Of a stretch of DNA of 64,000 nucleotides, positions 1-10,200 are shown piece after piece (the first letter of the stretch is position 1; each line of letters opens with the position of its first letter). Below the pieces are notes generated by a model, which was not told the origin of the DNA, ran no database searches, and saw nothing but the letters and a program-made list of their open reading frames with translations. This stretch comes from JAMQPK01 sp963761975 (GTDB taxonomy: Bacteria; Acidobacteriota; Vicinamibacteria; Vicinamibacterales; JAMQPK01): positions 310,001-374,000 of the forward strand of contig CAVXIR010000007.1 in NCBI GenBank assembly GCA_963761975.1, written 5' to 3'. Position numbers and translations under genes: made by a program.

Positions 1-336
1 TTGGGGCTGCGGTCTGGCGCCGCGAGAATCGCGAAATTGACGATGACGGCTGAAGATTTCGATATCGCAGGGAACGGTACGCTCTCGCTCGCGAGTTGGG
101 GCATTTCGCTCGACGTCGATGTGACGTTGACCGAGGCTCTGACTCAGCAGGCCGGCCGCGATCTATATCGATACGCGCGCGACGGACGCCGTATCGTGCT
201 TCCTGCAACGATCGGCGGGACGCTGTTCGAGCCGACAGCGTCCGTGGATGTGGGCAGGGCAGCGGGCCGTGCGCTGAAGAACAAGGCCGAGGACGAGCTC
301 AAGTCGTTCCTCGATCGCGTGCTGAAGAAACGTTGA
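1..336 (+). CDS. AsmA-like protein, C-terminal fragment
   Basis: This is the last 111 residues of a gene that enters from the left edge, so its start is not in the window. The segment reads like the C-terminal part of an AsmA-family protein: alternating beta-rich stretches, then a region comparing the protein with its own variant layers, then a charged helical tail ending in KSFLDRVLKKR. AsmA-like proteins are envelope proteins anchored in the inner membrane and thought to take part in lipid transport or outer-membrane homeostasis. The next AsmA-like gene follows with no gap (TGA then TTG), so the two form one operon. The family call rests partly on that neighbour and is moderately sure. Confidence 0.55.
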   Translation: MGLRSGAARIAKLTMTAEDFDIAGNGTLSLASWGISLDVDVTLTEALTQQAGRDLYRYARDGRRIVLPATIGGTLFEPTASVDVGRAAGRALKNKAEDELKSFLDRVLKKR

Positions 337-1930
337 TTGAAATTCCCGCGAACCCTTATGCGTCAGCGCGCTCTGATCGTCCTGGTTGTCGTACTCGCCA
401 CGCTGGTGACAGCCGGGTTCGTGGCGGTCAGGCTTCTGACGCCCCGGACACAGGGCGCAATCGTTACGTGGCTCATAGATCAGTTTGGCGGCCGCGCGAC
501 GGTGGGCGCAATCCAATGGAGCATTCGCCCGCATCTCCAAATCACGGCACACGACGTCCAGGTCATGAATGAGGCGGTGAGCGAGGCGCCGCTCGTCGCA
601 ATCCAGCGCGTCACCATCGAGACGACCGTCAGCGATTTGCTCGCAACACCCCGCCGCATCGGGCTCGTCCGGCTTCGCGGCCTTGTCGTGCGCGTGCCTC
701 CCAGGAAGAGCGCGAACAGCCCGACGGGCGTTGAACCGCGCGCGAACGCAATCCCGTGGTACGGCTTCTGCCGAGATCGAACGCATTGTCGCCGAGGCAA
801 CGAAGATCGAAATTCTGTCGTCGCGCACCGAAAAGCCGCCACTGGTATTCGATGTACACGATCTGTCGCTTGAGGGTATTGCGCCGGGAAAGCCGATGAG
901 GTTCGTTGCCCAGCTCACGAACCCCAAGCCGATCGGAGAGGTGGCGACGTCGGGAACGCTCGGTCCGTGGAATAAAGGAGATGCCGGTGCAACCGCGATC
1001 CAAGGAAAGTTCCGATTCGCAAACGCCGACTTGTCGTCGCTGCGTGAACTCCAAGGCGTGCTGCAGTCCGGGGGAATCTATTCCGGATCGATTGCCGAAA
1101 TCCATGCAACTGGGTCGGCCGACATCGCCGACTTTACGCTGACGGGACGCCCGGTTTCACTGAAAACGCGTTACGACGTGCTGGTGGGCGGGACCACCGG
1201 CGACGTCGTACTCCAGCCAGTTGAGGTTGCGGTCGGCGAGTCTGAACTGACGTCGGTCGGCGCGGTCGTCCGGGCGCGTGACGTAAAGGGCCGGCGGATC
1301 GACATGAACGTGACCGCAGCGAACGCGAAAATCGAAGACATCCTGCAGCTTGCTCTCAAAGCGGATCCTTCGCCGCTCTCGGGCGCGATGGAGCTCGCGA
1401 CGAATCTGCTGATTGAGCCGAGCGAGGCGCCGGTGATTCGCCGCTTGCGCCTCGACGGCCGCTTCACCATCCGGCGCGCGCGGTTCGCCAACACGGATAT
1501 CCAGAAGACGCGCGCGCGCGTCAGCAGGTTCACCGGCGGCGAGGCTGTCGAGGGTGAGAACGGCTCGGGAGTGGCCGCAAATCTCATGGGCCGCTTCACG
1601 ATGGACGATGGGAATTTGAACTTTTCCAGTATCTCGTTCGATGTGCCTGGAACCGCGGTGAAGCTGGCGGGTTCTTACCGGCTCGACGACGGTGCGCTCG
1701 ACCTCAGAGGGACGATTAGGGTCGCGCGCTCGGTCGCCGACGTGGCGCCCCCGAGCGCTGCCGGCTGGCTCGAAACACTCGGCCGCCTCGATCGACGTCT
1801 TCAGATCGACACGAGCGGCACGACCATTCCAGTCACAATACAGGGCACGCGCGAAAACCCGATGTTCAGAGTGGACGCGACCGCCCTCAAGCGTAACTGG
1901 CGCAGAGCGATTGGTGTAGGCGGGGTGTGA
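337..1930 (+). CDS. AsmA-like envelope protein, frameshifted
   Basis: The gene is read in two frames. The first part has an N-terminal membrane anchor (LIVLVVVLATLVTAGF) followed by an AsmA-type start (GRATVGAIQWSIRP). The second part, from about position 760, is a long beta-rich AsmA C-terminal region (SAEIERIVAEATKIEIL through to the end). Removing one C from the CCC run near 753-755 would join the two frames into about 530 residues. The start may be TTG 337, which abuts the previous stop, or ATG 358. Family members sit in the inner membrane with a large periplasmic domain. It is co-transcribed with the preceding AsmA fragment. The break is probably a sequencing indel, because both halves look intact. 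Confidence 0.6.
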
Positions 1931-1986
1931 CTCTCGACTCTCTGGACTCTTGATGACTGTCGACTGTCGACTGTTGACTGTCAACT
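1929..1986. repeat. Heptamer repeat island (gactgtc)
   Basis: After the AsmA stop there is a run of 7-nt units: gactctc and gactctt variants, then gactgtc, gactgtc, gactgtt and gactgtc in register. It lies between convergent genes. Confidence 0.75.
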
Positions 1987-2003
1987 ACCCACTGCTTGCG
2001 CCG

Positions 2004-2438
2004 TTACCTGTTACACCCGATCTCGAGCGATGCCACCTGTTTGGCAAATCGACCCTCGAACTGGGGACGATCCGTCCCGGGCGAAATCTGTAATGACTCG
2101 CCCGTGAAATTTGGCCCGGTGAAGAACGTCGCCGTGGCTGAGAAACCGGTACGAACGCTCCGGATTCTATTGTGCCAGCTGCGTTCTCTGGTATCGGCGA
2201 GCCGCTGCAATGAAGCCCATCTGCCCGATCGATTGAACACATCACCGCTGCCGCTGAACGTCGGCTGGTCAAACACCATCACATAGCAGCCATTGGGGTT
2301 GGGAGCCGGGCTTCCGGTATTCAAGGCAGGGGGCGGCGTGTTCAACGCCTGGCGCCCGCACCCAGCGCCCGCAATAACGATACTCAGGATGAACGCCCGC
2401 GCGATCACGGCTGTAGCGTCTGACCACATCTTGACCAT
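2004..2438 (-). CDS. Small lipoprotein, beta/gamma-crystallin-like
   Basis: A 144-residue protein with a lipoprotein signal: a hydrophobic stretch (ILSIVIAGAG) followed by the lipobox AGAGC, so Cys27 would be lipidated. After a Pro/Asn-rich linker, the mature part has the pattern CYVMVFDQPTFSGSGDVF and later TATFFTGPNFTGESLQI. Each block has the aromatic-x5-G-x-S look of a Greek-key beta/gamma-crystallin motif, and the final Cys could form a disulfide. Such domains often bind calcium in bacteria, but I cannot confirm the calcium site here. It is convergent with the AsmA gene. No clear ribosome binding site is visible, and ATG 2438 or the ATG at 2429 could be used. The fold call is tentative. 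Confidence 0.5.
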   Translation of the reverse strand: MVKMWSDATAVIARAFILSIVIAGAGCGRQALNTPPPALNTGSPAPNPNGCYVMVFDQPTFSGSGDVFNRSGRWASLQRLADTRERSWHNRIRSVRTGFSATATFFTGPNFTGESLQISPGTDRPQFEGRFAKQVASLEIGCNR

Positions 2439-2516
2439 GAAAAAGTTGCTTCTCTAGATTACGGCACTTTCACTATGCTTCAGATCAGGTTTTGGAATCG
2501 ATTTGAGGGTGGGTCC

Positions 2517-3440
2517 ATGCGTATGCGGCTGCTGAGCCTTTTCACTATCGTCTCTGTAACCTTGGTTGGCGTCGCTGCGGATGCACCTCTGTCACTGCAG
2601 CAGCCGTCCTTTCGAAGTGCGATCGACCTCGTGCTGCTGAACGTGAGCGTCGTCGGGCCGGGCGGACGATTTGTTGCCGATTTGACCGCGAGCGACTTTG
2701 AGATCATCGAGGACGGCCGGACACAGGAACTCACGTACTTTGCCCCCGCAAGCGTCCCATTGTCTGTATCTCTCATTCTCGACACCAGTTCCAGCATGGA
2801 TGAAGAAATGCCTCTGTCGAAGCAAGCGGCCAAGGACTTCGTCGGCCGGCTCAGACCAGGCGATGTGGCGCAGATTGTCGGGTTCGACAGCAAGGTGGAG
2901 GTGCTGCAATCACTGACGGGCGACCGAACATTGCTGAACGCTGCGATTGACCGCATGCGAGCCGGCGGTGCGACCTCGCTTTACAACGCGATCTACATCG
3001 TCTTGCGCGAAGCCGGGAAGTCCAAACCGGAGACGGCCGACGACATCCGCCGCCAGGTCATCGTCGTGCTGTCGGACGGAGAGGACACGTCCAGCCTGGT
3101 GACATTCGAAGATGTGCTCGACGTGGGGAAGCGTTCACAGACCGTCATTTATACGGTCGGCTTAGGTCTCGATGAGCTCATGGGCGGGCGTCGCTCGGAT
3201 GGCGAGTATGCGCTTCGCCAACTTGCCCAGGAAACAGGCGGTCGCTTGTTCACGGCGAAGAGCGGCGTCGAACTGCCGGACGTGTATACGCAGATCTCCA
3301 ACGAGCTGACGAATCAATACGTGCTGGGCTATCTCTCGCGCGGCCAACCGAATGGCGCCTGGCGTCGCCTCTGGATCCGCATGCGCCAGCCCAACCTTCA
3401 GGCACGGACGAGAACGGGCTATTTCGCACCGGCACCCTGA
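2517..3440 (+). CDS. VWA domain protein, acidobacterial VWFA-related type
   Basis: A 307-residue exported protein. I place the start at ATG 2517 because GAGGGTGGG sits just upstream; an in-frame start at 2475 would add 14 residues before the signal peptide. The order is signal peptide (LLSLFTIVSVTLVGVAADA), a short beta domain (DLVLLNVSVV, then DLTASDFEIIEDG), and a von Willebrand factor A domain. The VWA domain has an intact metal-ion site: DTSSSMD (residues 89-95), a central Thr in the GGATSLYNAI loop, and VVLSDGEDTSS. This N-terminal block plus VWA layout is characteristic of the VWFA-related family expanded in Acidobacteria. Ligand and role are unknown. The C-terminus has a beta tail (GYFAPAP). 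It converges on the giant Ig-repeat gene. Confidence 0.85.
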   Translation: MRMRLLSLFTIVSVTLVGVAADAPLSLQQPSFRSAIDLVLLNVSVVGPGGRFVADLTASDFEIIEDGRTQELTYFAPASVPLSVSLILDTSSSMDEEMPLSKQAAKDFVGRLRPGDVAQIVGFDSKVEVLQSLTGDRTLLNAAIDRMRAGGATSLYNAIYIVLREAGKSKPETADDIRRQVIVVLSDGEDTSSLVTFEDVLDVGKRSQTVIYTVGLGLDELMGGRRSDGEYALRQLAQETGGRLFTAKSGVELPDVYTQISNELTNQYVLGYLSRGQPNGAWRRLWIRMRQPNLQARTRTGYFAPAP

Positions 3441-3500
3441 CCTCGACGTGGAGGGGGAGGTTGCGCGAATGCTCAGTGGCGAAACTTGGGATGTAGGGTC

Positions 3501-3525
3501 GGTTCAGCGACATTTGCGCTGAACC
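3501..3525. terminator. Hairpin between convergent genes
   Basis: A perfect 9-bp inverted repeat, ggttcagcg / cgctgaacc, with a 7-nt loop, 60 nt past the VWA stop. There is no T-tract, so it is at best a weak bidirectional terminator. Confidence 0.4.
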
Positions 3526-3655
3526 AATCCCTAATCCCAATCTCAGTTCGGGCCTGCGCCGAACCGAGCTCGGCTGCGACGCCTGGGGAACGTCGCTCAA
3601 GCCTTCAATCCTTAACCCTCAGCTCTTGAGCCCTGAGCCCTGAGCCCTCAGCCCC
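3526..3655. repeat. Heptamer repeats (aatccct; gagccct)
   Basis: Two heptamer runs lie in the gap before the giant gene: aatccct/aatccca at 3526-3539, and gagccct three times plus cagcccc at 3628-3655. The rest of the 3441-3666 gap shows no gene. Confidence 0.7.
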
Positions 3656-3666
3656 TAAACCTATCC

Positions 3667-4203
3667 CTACTGTTCCACCGTCAGCACCACATCGTCGATC
3701 TTGATTTCCCCCGTCTCGTCGGCGCCGGTCTTTCGCGTGAGGTAGGTGCCGAGCGCCAGCACGTGGTTGCCGGCAGACAGCGTGCCCAGGTTGATCTGCA
3801 CCTGTTGCCACCCTGTCGTCACGGTGACGCCGGAGCCGCCCACCTGCGCGATGTAGGTGGCCGGTGGCACGCCGCCTTTCAGGACGCCGTCGAGGCTGGC
3901 CAGCGTCTGCGCAAGCTCACCGCTGTCGAGATTCGTGCCTGTAAGGTTGTAGCGGAACGTCAGCGTGGCTGGTGCGGCGCTCGAGAGCGTGAAGCTCCTC
4001 TGCCAGCCGCCCGACATGTTGGCCACGTTTGAGCCGCTGACGCCGCCCACGATCACCTGGACTGCGCCGCCCGTAAATCCACCGCTGCCGAGAAGCGTGC
4101 CGTTCGCGAAGTTCGGTTGGACCGTGCTCCTGAAGAGGTCATCGCCATACGCGAAGCCGTCGGCTGTTGCGTTGAAGTTCGCATCGATGATGGTCGTCGT
4201 TCC
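3667..4203 (-). repeat. Repeat domain A, copy 4 (C-terminal, most diverged)
   Basis: About 178 residues beginning IIDANFNATADGFAYGDDLF and ending at the protein C-terminus. It shares ADGF-Y-DDLFR, GGFTGGA, NMSGGWQRSFTL, GWQQVQINLGTL and IDDVVLT with the three internal copies. The domain looks beta-sandwich-like; I do not recognise the family. Confidence 0.7.
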
Positions 4204-7200
4204 ACCAGACTGAACGGTCAACGTCGCCGCTGTGCTGGTGACGGTGCCTGCCACATTCGAGACCACGACGTCGAATGTTGCACCGCTATCGGTAACGGCC
4301 GTTGGATTGAGCACATAGCTCGAACTCGTCGCGCTGTCGATGGCGACGCCATTCCGCCGCCACTGGTAGCTGAGGGTGCTACCGGACGCGACCACACTGA
4401 ACGTCGCTGACGCCGGTGACGTCACAGTCAGGTTGGCCGGTTGGGTCGTGATACTCGGCGCCACGTGAACCGTCAGCGTTGCCGCCGCGCTGGTCACTGT
4501 TCCGACGGCATTGGAGACAACGACGTCGAATGTTGACCCACTGTCCGTCCCCGCCGTCGGATTGAGCACGTAGCTGGCACCCGTGGCGCCGCTGATCGCG
4601 ACTCCGTTGCGACGCCATTGATAGTTGAATGGCGCAGTCCCGGCCGCGACGACGGTGAACGTTGCCGAGGCTGGTGCCACAACCGTGACGTTGGCTGGCG
4701 ACGTTGTGATACTCGGCGCCACGTGGACCGTCAGCGTTGCGGTTGCGCTGGTCACAGTACCGTAGGCATTGGAGACGACCACGCTGAACTGGGATCCGCT
4801 ATCCTCGACTGCTGTCGAAGCGAGCGTGTAGGACGAGCTCGTCGCCCCAGCGATGTCGACGCCATTGCGACGCCACTGATAGCTAAGCGGCGCATCGCCG
4901 GACGCGACAACCGAGAAGTTCGCCGCCTCCGGTGCGGTCAGAGTAAGGCTGGCCGGCTGAGTGGTGATGCTCGCCGGCACGTGAACCGTCAAGGTCGCGA
5001 CCGTGCTGGTCGCGGTGCCGACGGTGTTGGAAACGACGACGTCGAACGTCGCTCCGCTGTCCGTGCCTGCGGTCGGATTGAGCACGTAGCTCGCGCTGGT
5101 GGCGCCGCTGATGTCCACACCGTTCCGCCGCCACTGATAGCTGAGCGGCGCATCGCCCGTTGCGACGACCGAGAAGCTCGCCGCACCTGGCGCGTTCACC
5201 GTGAGGTTTGCCGGCTGCGTGGTAATGCTCGGCGGTATCGGCGCGGCATTCACCGTCAACGTGGCGACCGCGCTCGTAACGCTGCCGACGGCATTCGACA
5301 CGATGACGTCGAACTGCGCGCCGCTGTCGGCTACCGCCGTCGGGTCCAGTGTGTAGCTGGCACTGGTAGCGCCACTGATTGCGCTGCCGTTACGCCGCCA
5401 TTGATAGTTCATCGGCGCATCACCGGTGACAACAACCGAGAACGTGGCTGCTGCCGGCGCTGTCACAGTCTGGCTGGTCGGCTGCGTCGTGAAGCTGGGC
5501 GGCACTGGCGTCGGATTGACCGTGAGTGCTGCCGCGGCGCTCGTGATTGTGCCAACCGTGTTCGAGACGACCACACTGAATTGCGCGCCGCTGTCGGCGA
5601 CCGCGGTGGGATCGAGCGTATAGCTGGCGCTCGTAGCGCCGCTGATGGCGCTGCCGTTGCGCTGCCACTGATAGCTGAGCGGCGCATCGCCGGTCGCCAC
5701 TACTGAGAAGGTCGCGCTACCGGGCGCCGTTACCGTCAGGTTTGCCGGCTGTGTGGTGATGCTCGGCGCAACTGGCGTTGCGTTGACTGTGAGCGTCGCG
5801 ACCGCGCTGGTGACCGTACCGGCGCCGTTCGACACGCGCACACTGAATTGCGCGCCGCTATCCTCGACCGCGGTCGAGTTCAGCGTGTAGGTCGAGTTGG
5901 TTGCACCGCTGATGTCCACGCCGTTCCGGAGCCACTGATAGCTGAGCGGAGCGTCGCCGGTTGCCACGACCGAGAAGCCAGCCGCGTCAGGCGCCGTCAC
6001 CGTCAGATTTGCCGGCTGCGTCGTAATGCTCGGCGGCACCGGTGCGGGATTGACCGTGAGCGTCGCGACCGTACTGGTGACCGTCCCGGCGCCGTTCGAC
6101 ACGCGCACACTGAATTGCGCGCCGCTGTCGGCGACGGCCGACGGGTTGAGCGTGTAGCTCGCGCTCGTCGCACCGCTGATGTCCACGCCGTTCCGGAGCC
6201 ACTGATAGCTGAGCGGAGCGTCGCCGGTTGCCACGACCGAGAAGCCAGCCGCGGCAGGCGCCGTCACCGTCAGATTTGCCGGCTGCGTCGTAATGCTCGG
6301 CGGCACCGGTGCGGGATTGACCGTGAGCGTCGCGACCGTACTGGTGACCGTCCCGGCGCCGTTCGACACGCGCACACTAAATTGCGCGCCGCTGTCGGCG
6401 ACGGCCGTCGGGTTGAGCGTGTAGCTCGCGCTCGTCGCACCGCTGATGTCCACGCCGTTCCGGAGCCACTGATAGCTGAGCGGAGCGTCGCCGGTTGCCA
6501 CGACCGAGAAGCCAGCCGCGGCAGGCGCCGTCACCGTCAGATTTGCCGGCTGCGTCGTAATGCTCGGCGGCACCGGTGCGGGATTGACCGTGAGCGTCGC
6601 GACCGTACTGGTGACCGTCCCGGCGCCGTTCGACACGCGCACGCTGAACTGCGCGCCGCTGTCGGCGACGGCCGTCGGATTCAACGTATAGCTAGCATTC
6701 GTCGCGCCGCTGATGTCCGCGCCATTGCGGAGCCACTGATAGTTCATCGGTGTATCACCGCTGGCCACGACCGAGAAACCGGCTGCGCCAGGCGCGGTGA
6801 CCGTCAGATTCGCCGGCTGCGTCGTAATGCTCGGCGGCACCGGCGCCGGATTGACGGTGAGCGTCGCGACTGCGCTGGTGGCTGTCCCGGCGCCGTTGGA
6901 CACCCGCACGGTGAACTGTGCGCCGCTGTCCGACACGGTTGACGGATCGAGCGCGTAGCTCGTATTGGTCGCACCGCTGATATCCACGCCGTTGCGCCGC
7001 CACTGATAGCTGAGGGGTGCATCACCGGTCGCCACGACCGAGAAGTTCGCGGCGCCAGGCGCCGTGACCGTCACGCTTGAAGGCTGAGTCGTGATGCTCG
7101 GCGGAACGGGCGCCGGGTTGACGGTGAGCGTCGCGGCCGCGCTCATCAGGTTCCCCCCGCCATTGGAGACCCGAACGGTGAACTGCGCGCCGCTGTCGCC

Positions 7201-10200
7201 CATGGCTGTCGGGGTCAGCGCGTAGGTCGGGCTGGTTGCGCCGCTGATATCTACGCCGTTTCGCCGCCACTGGTAGCTGAGTGGTGCCGGGCCGGACGCG
7301 ACGACCGAGAAGCTCGCCGCCGTGGGCTCCGTGACTGTGGCACTGGCGGGTTGAGTGGTGATGGTTGGCGGCACGGGCGCCGAGTCAATGACCGCTACAT
7401 CGTCGATGACGACTTCGACGGCCTCGTCGGGATACGTCTTCTGGTTGTTATACCCACCGATCGCGAGCACGTGAGTGCCGGCCGCCAGTGTCCCCAGGTT
7501 GATCTGCACGAGCTGCCAACCCGTTGTTGTGGGGCCGCCGCCAACGACCTGCGCAAGGTAGTCGTTCGGGGGGATGCCGTAGAGAATGCCGTCGACGCTC
7601 ACCAGCGCCTGGCTGAACTCCTCTTCCTCGTACGTGGGATTCTCGGTAAGTCGATACCGGAACGAGATCGTAACGGACGTGGGCGCGCCAAGCGTGAAGC
7701 TGCGCTGCCAGCCGCCCGACATGTTTTCGATGTTCTGGCTGTTGATTCCGCCGATCGCGACGCGCAGGCCGCCGCCCGTAAACCCGCCGCTCGCAAGGTA
7801 GTTGCCGCTGGCGTAACCCGGCTGATTTGTTCCGCGAAACAAATCGTCCAGGTAGGTGAACCCGTCCGCATCCGTGTCAAAGTGAACGTCGAAGAGCGTG
7901 TTCGGTTCACCACCTCCGCCGCTCAGCGCGGTGAGCGTCGCGGCCGTGCTGGTGATCGTGCCCGCGGCGTTCGACACCACGACGCTGAACTGCGCGCCGC
8001 TGTCCGAAACAGCCGTCGGATCCAGGACATAGCTTGCGGCTGTTGCGCCGCTGATCGCCACGCCGTTTCGGCGCCACTGATAGGTGAGTGGAGCATCGCC
8101 GGCCGCGACGACGGAGAAGCCTGCTGAAGCGGGCACCGTGACCGTGACATTCGCCGGCTGCGTCGTGATGCTCGGCGGAACGGGTGCCGGATTCACTGTG
8201 AGTGTCGCGACAGCACTTGTAGCGGTACCGGCAGCATTGGAGACGACGACCGTGTACTGTGCGCCGTTGTCGACCATTGCCGTCGGGTTCAGCGCGTAGC
8301 TGGCGCTCGTCGCACCACTCACGTTCACGCCATCGCGCCGCCACTGATAGCTGAGCGGTGCATCACCAGTCGCCACGACCGAGAAATTGGCTGCACCGGG
8401 CTCCGTCACTGTGAGACTCGCCGGCTGCGTCGTGATGCTCGGCGGCGCGGGCGGCGTGTAATTCAGCAGCAGATCGTCGATGAGAACTTCGGTGGTCTCA
8501 TTGACGTTGGTCTTCTTGTTGTTGAAGCCGCCAAGCGCTAGAACGCGTGTACCCGCTGACAGCGTCCCGAAGTTGATCTGAACGAGCTGCCATCCGGTGG
8601 TCGTTGCCCCTCCACCGACTAGCTGTGCGACGTAGTCATTCGGCGAAATGCCCTGCAGAACACCGCTGAGACTCACCAGCATCTGGCTGAGCTCGTCGGA
8701 TTCATATTCAACTGTCCCGGTCAGCCGATATCTGAAAGAGAGTGAGACCGACCCCGGCGCAGCCAGAGTGAAGCTGCGCTGCCAGCCGCCAGACATGTTG
8801 ACAATCGTCGAATTGTTGATCCCGCCGACAACGACCCGCAGCGCCCCGCCAGTGAAGCCGCCCGTCGAGATGTAATTACCGCTGGCGTATGTCGGCTGAG
8901 TCGTTCCGCGGAACAAATCGTCTGCATAAACGAACCCGTCTGCGTTCGTGTTGAAATGGACGTCGAAAATCGGGCCGGGAGCACCACCGCCGCCGGTGAC
9001 GGTGAGCGTGGCCGCCGTGCTGGTGACCGTGCCGGCGCCGTTCGACACCACGACATCAAACTGCGCACCGTTGTCGGCAAGCGATGTCGGGTTGAGCGAG
9101 TAGCTGGCGCTGGTGGCGCCGCTGATATTCGCGCCATTGCGCCGCCATTGATAGGCAAGCGGTGCGGTACCGGTCGCCACCACGGAGAAGTTGGCTGCGG
9201 CAGGTGCCGTGACCGTAACATTCGCCGGCTGCGTCGTGATGCTCGGTGGCGTGGACCCCGCGTTCACCGTGAGTGTAGCGGCCGCGCTGGTGACTGTGCC
9301 GGCGGCATTGGAAACGACGACGCTAAACTGCGCGCCGTTGTCGGTAACCGCCGTCGGGTTGAGCGTGTAGCTGGCGTTGATGGCGCCGCCAATGTCTACG
9401 CCGTTGCGCCGCCACTGATAGCTCATCGGCGTGTCGCCGTTCGCCGCGACCGAGAAGTTCGCTGCGGCGGGGGCCGTGACGGTCACGTTCGCGGGCTGGC
9501 TCGTGATGCTCGGCGGAACGGGCGCTGGATTCACCGTGAGCGTGGCGGTGGCGCTCGTCACGCTACCCGAAGCGTTGGAAACCACGACGCTGAACTCTCC
9601 GCTGTCGGAAACTGCGGTCGGGTTCAGCGAGTAGCTCGAGCTCGTCGCGCCGCTGATATTCACACCATAACGTCGCCACTGATAGCTGAGCGGTGCGTCA
9701 CCCGTTGCGACAACCGAGAAGTTTGCTGCACCAGGCGCCGTGACCGTGAGATTCGCGGGTTGCGTTGTGATGCTCGGCGGCGCTGCCACAACGTCGGTCA
9801 ACAACAGGTCGTCGATCAGGATTTCGACAAACTCGTCCGGGTAACTCTTCTTGTTGTTATAGCCGCCGAGCGCCAGCATGTGAGTGCCGGCCGCAACCGT
9901 ACCGAGGTTGATCTGCACGAGCTGCCAACCTGTGGTGGTTGGCCCGCCACCGACGACCTGTGCGATGTAGTCGTTGGGCGCGATGCCGTACAGGACGCCG
10001 TCGAGGCTTGCCAACGTCTGGCTGAACTCGTCCGTTTCGTACGTGGGCTGTTCGGTCAGGCGATGACGGAACGAGAGCGTGAGCTGCGCGGGGTTCGCCA
10101 GGGTAAAGCTGCGCCGCCAGCCGCCGGACATGTTGACGACGTTTTGGCTGTTGACCCCGCCGATCTGGACTCGCAGGGCACCGCCAGTGAACCCGCCCGA

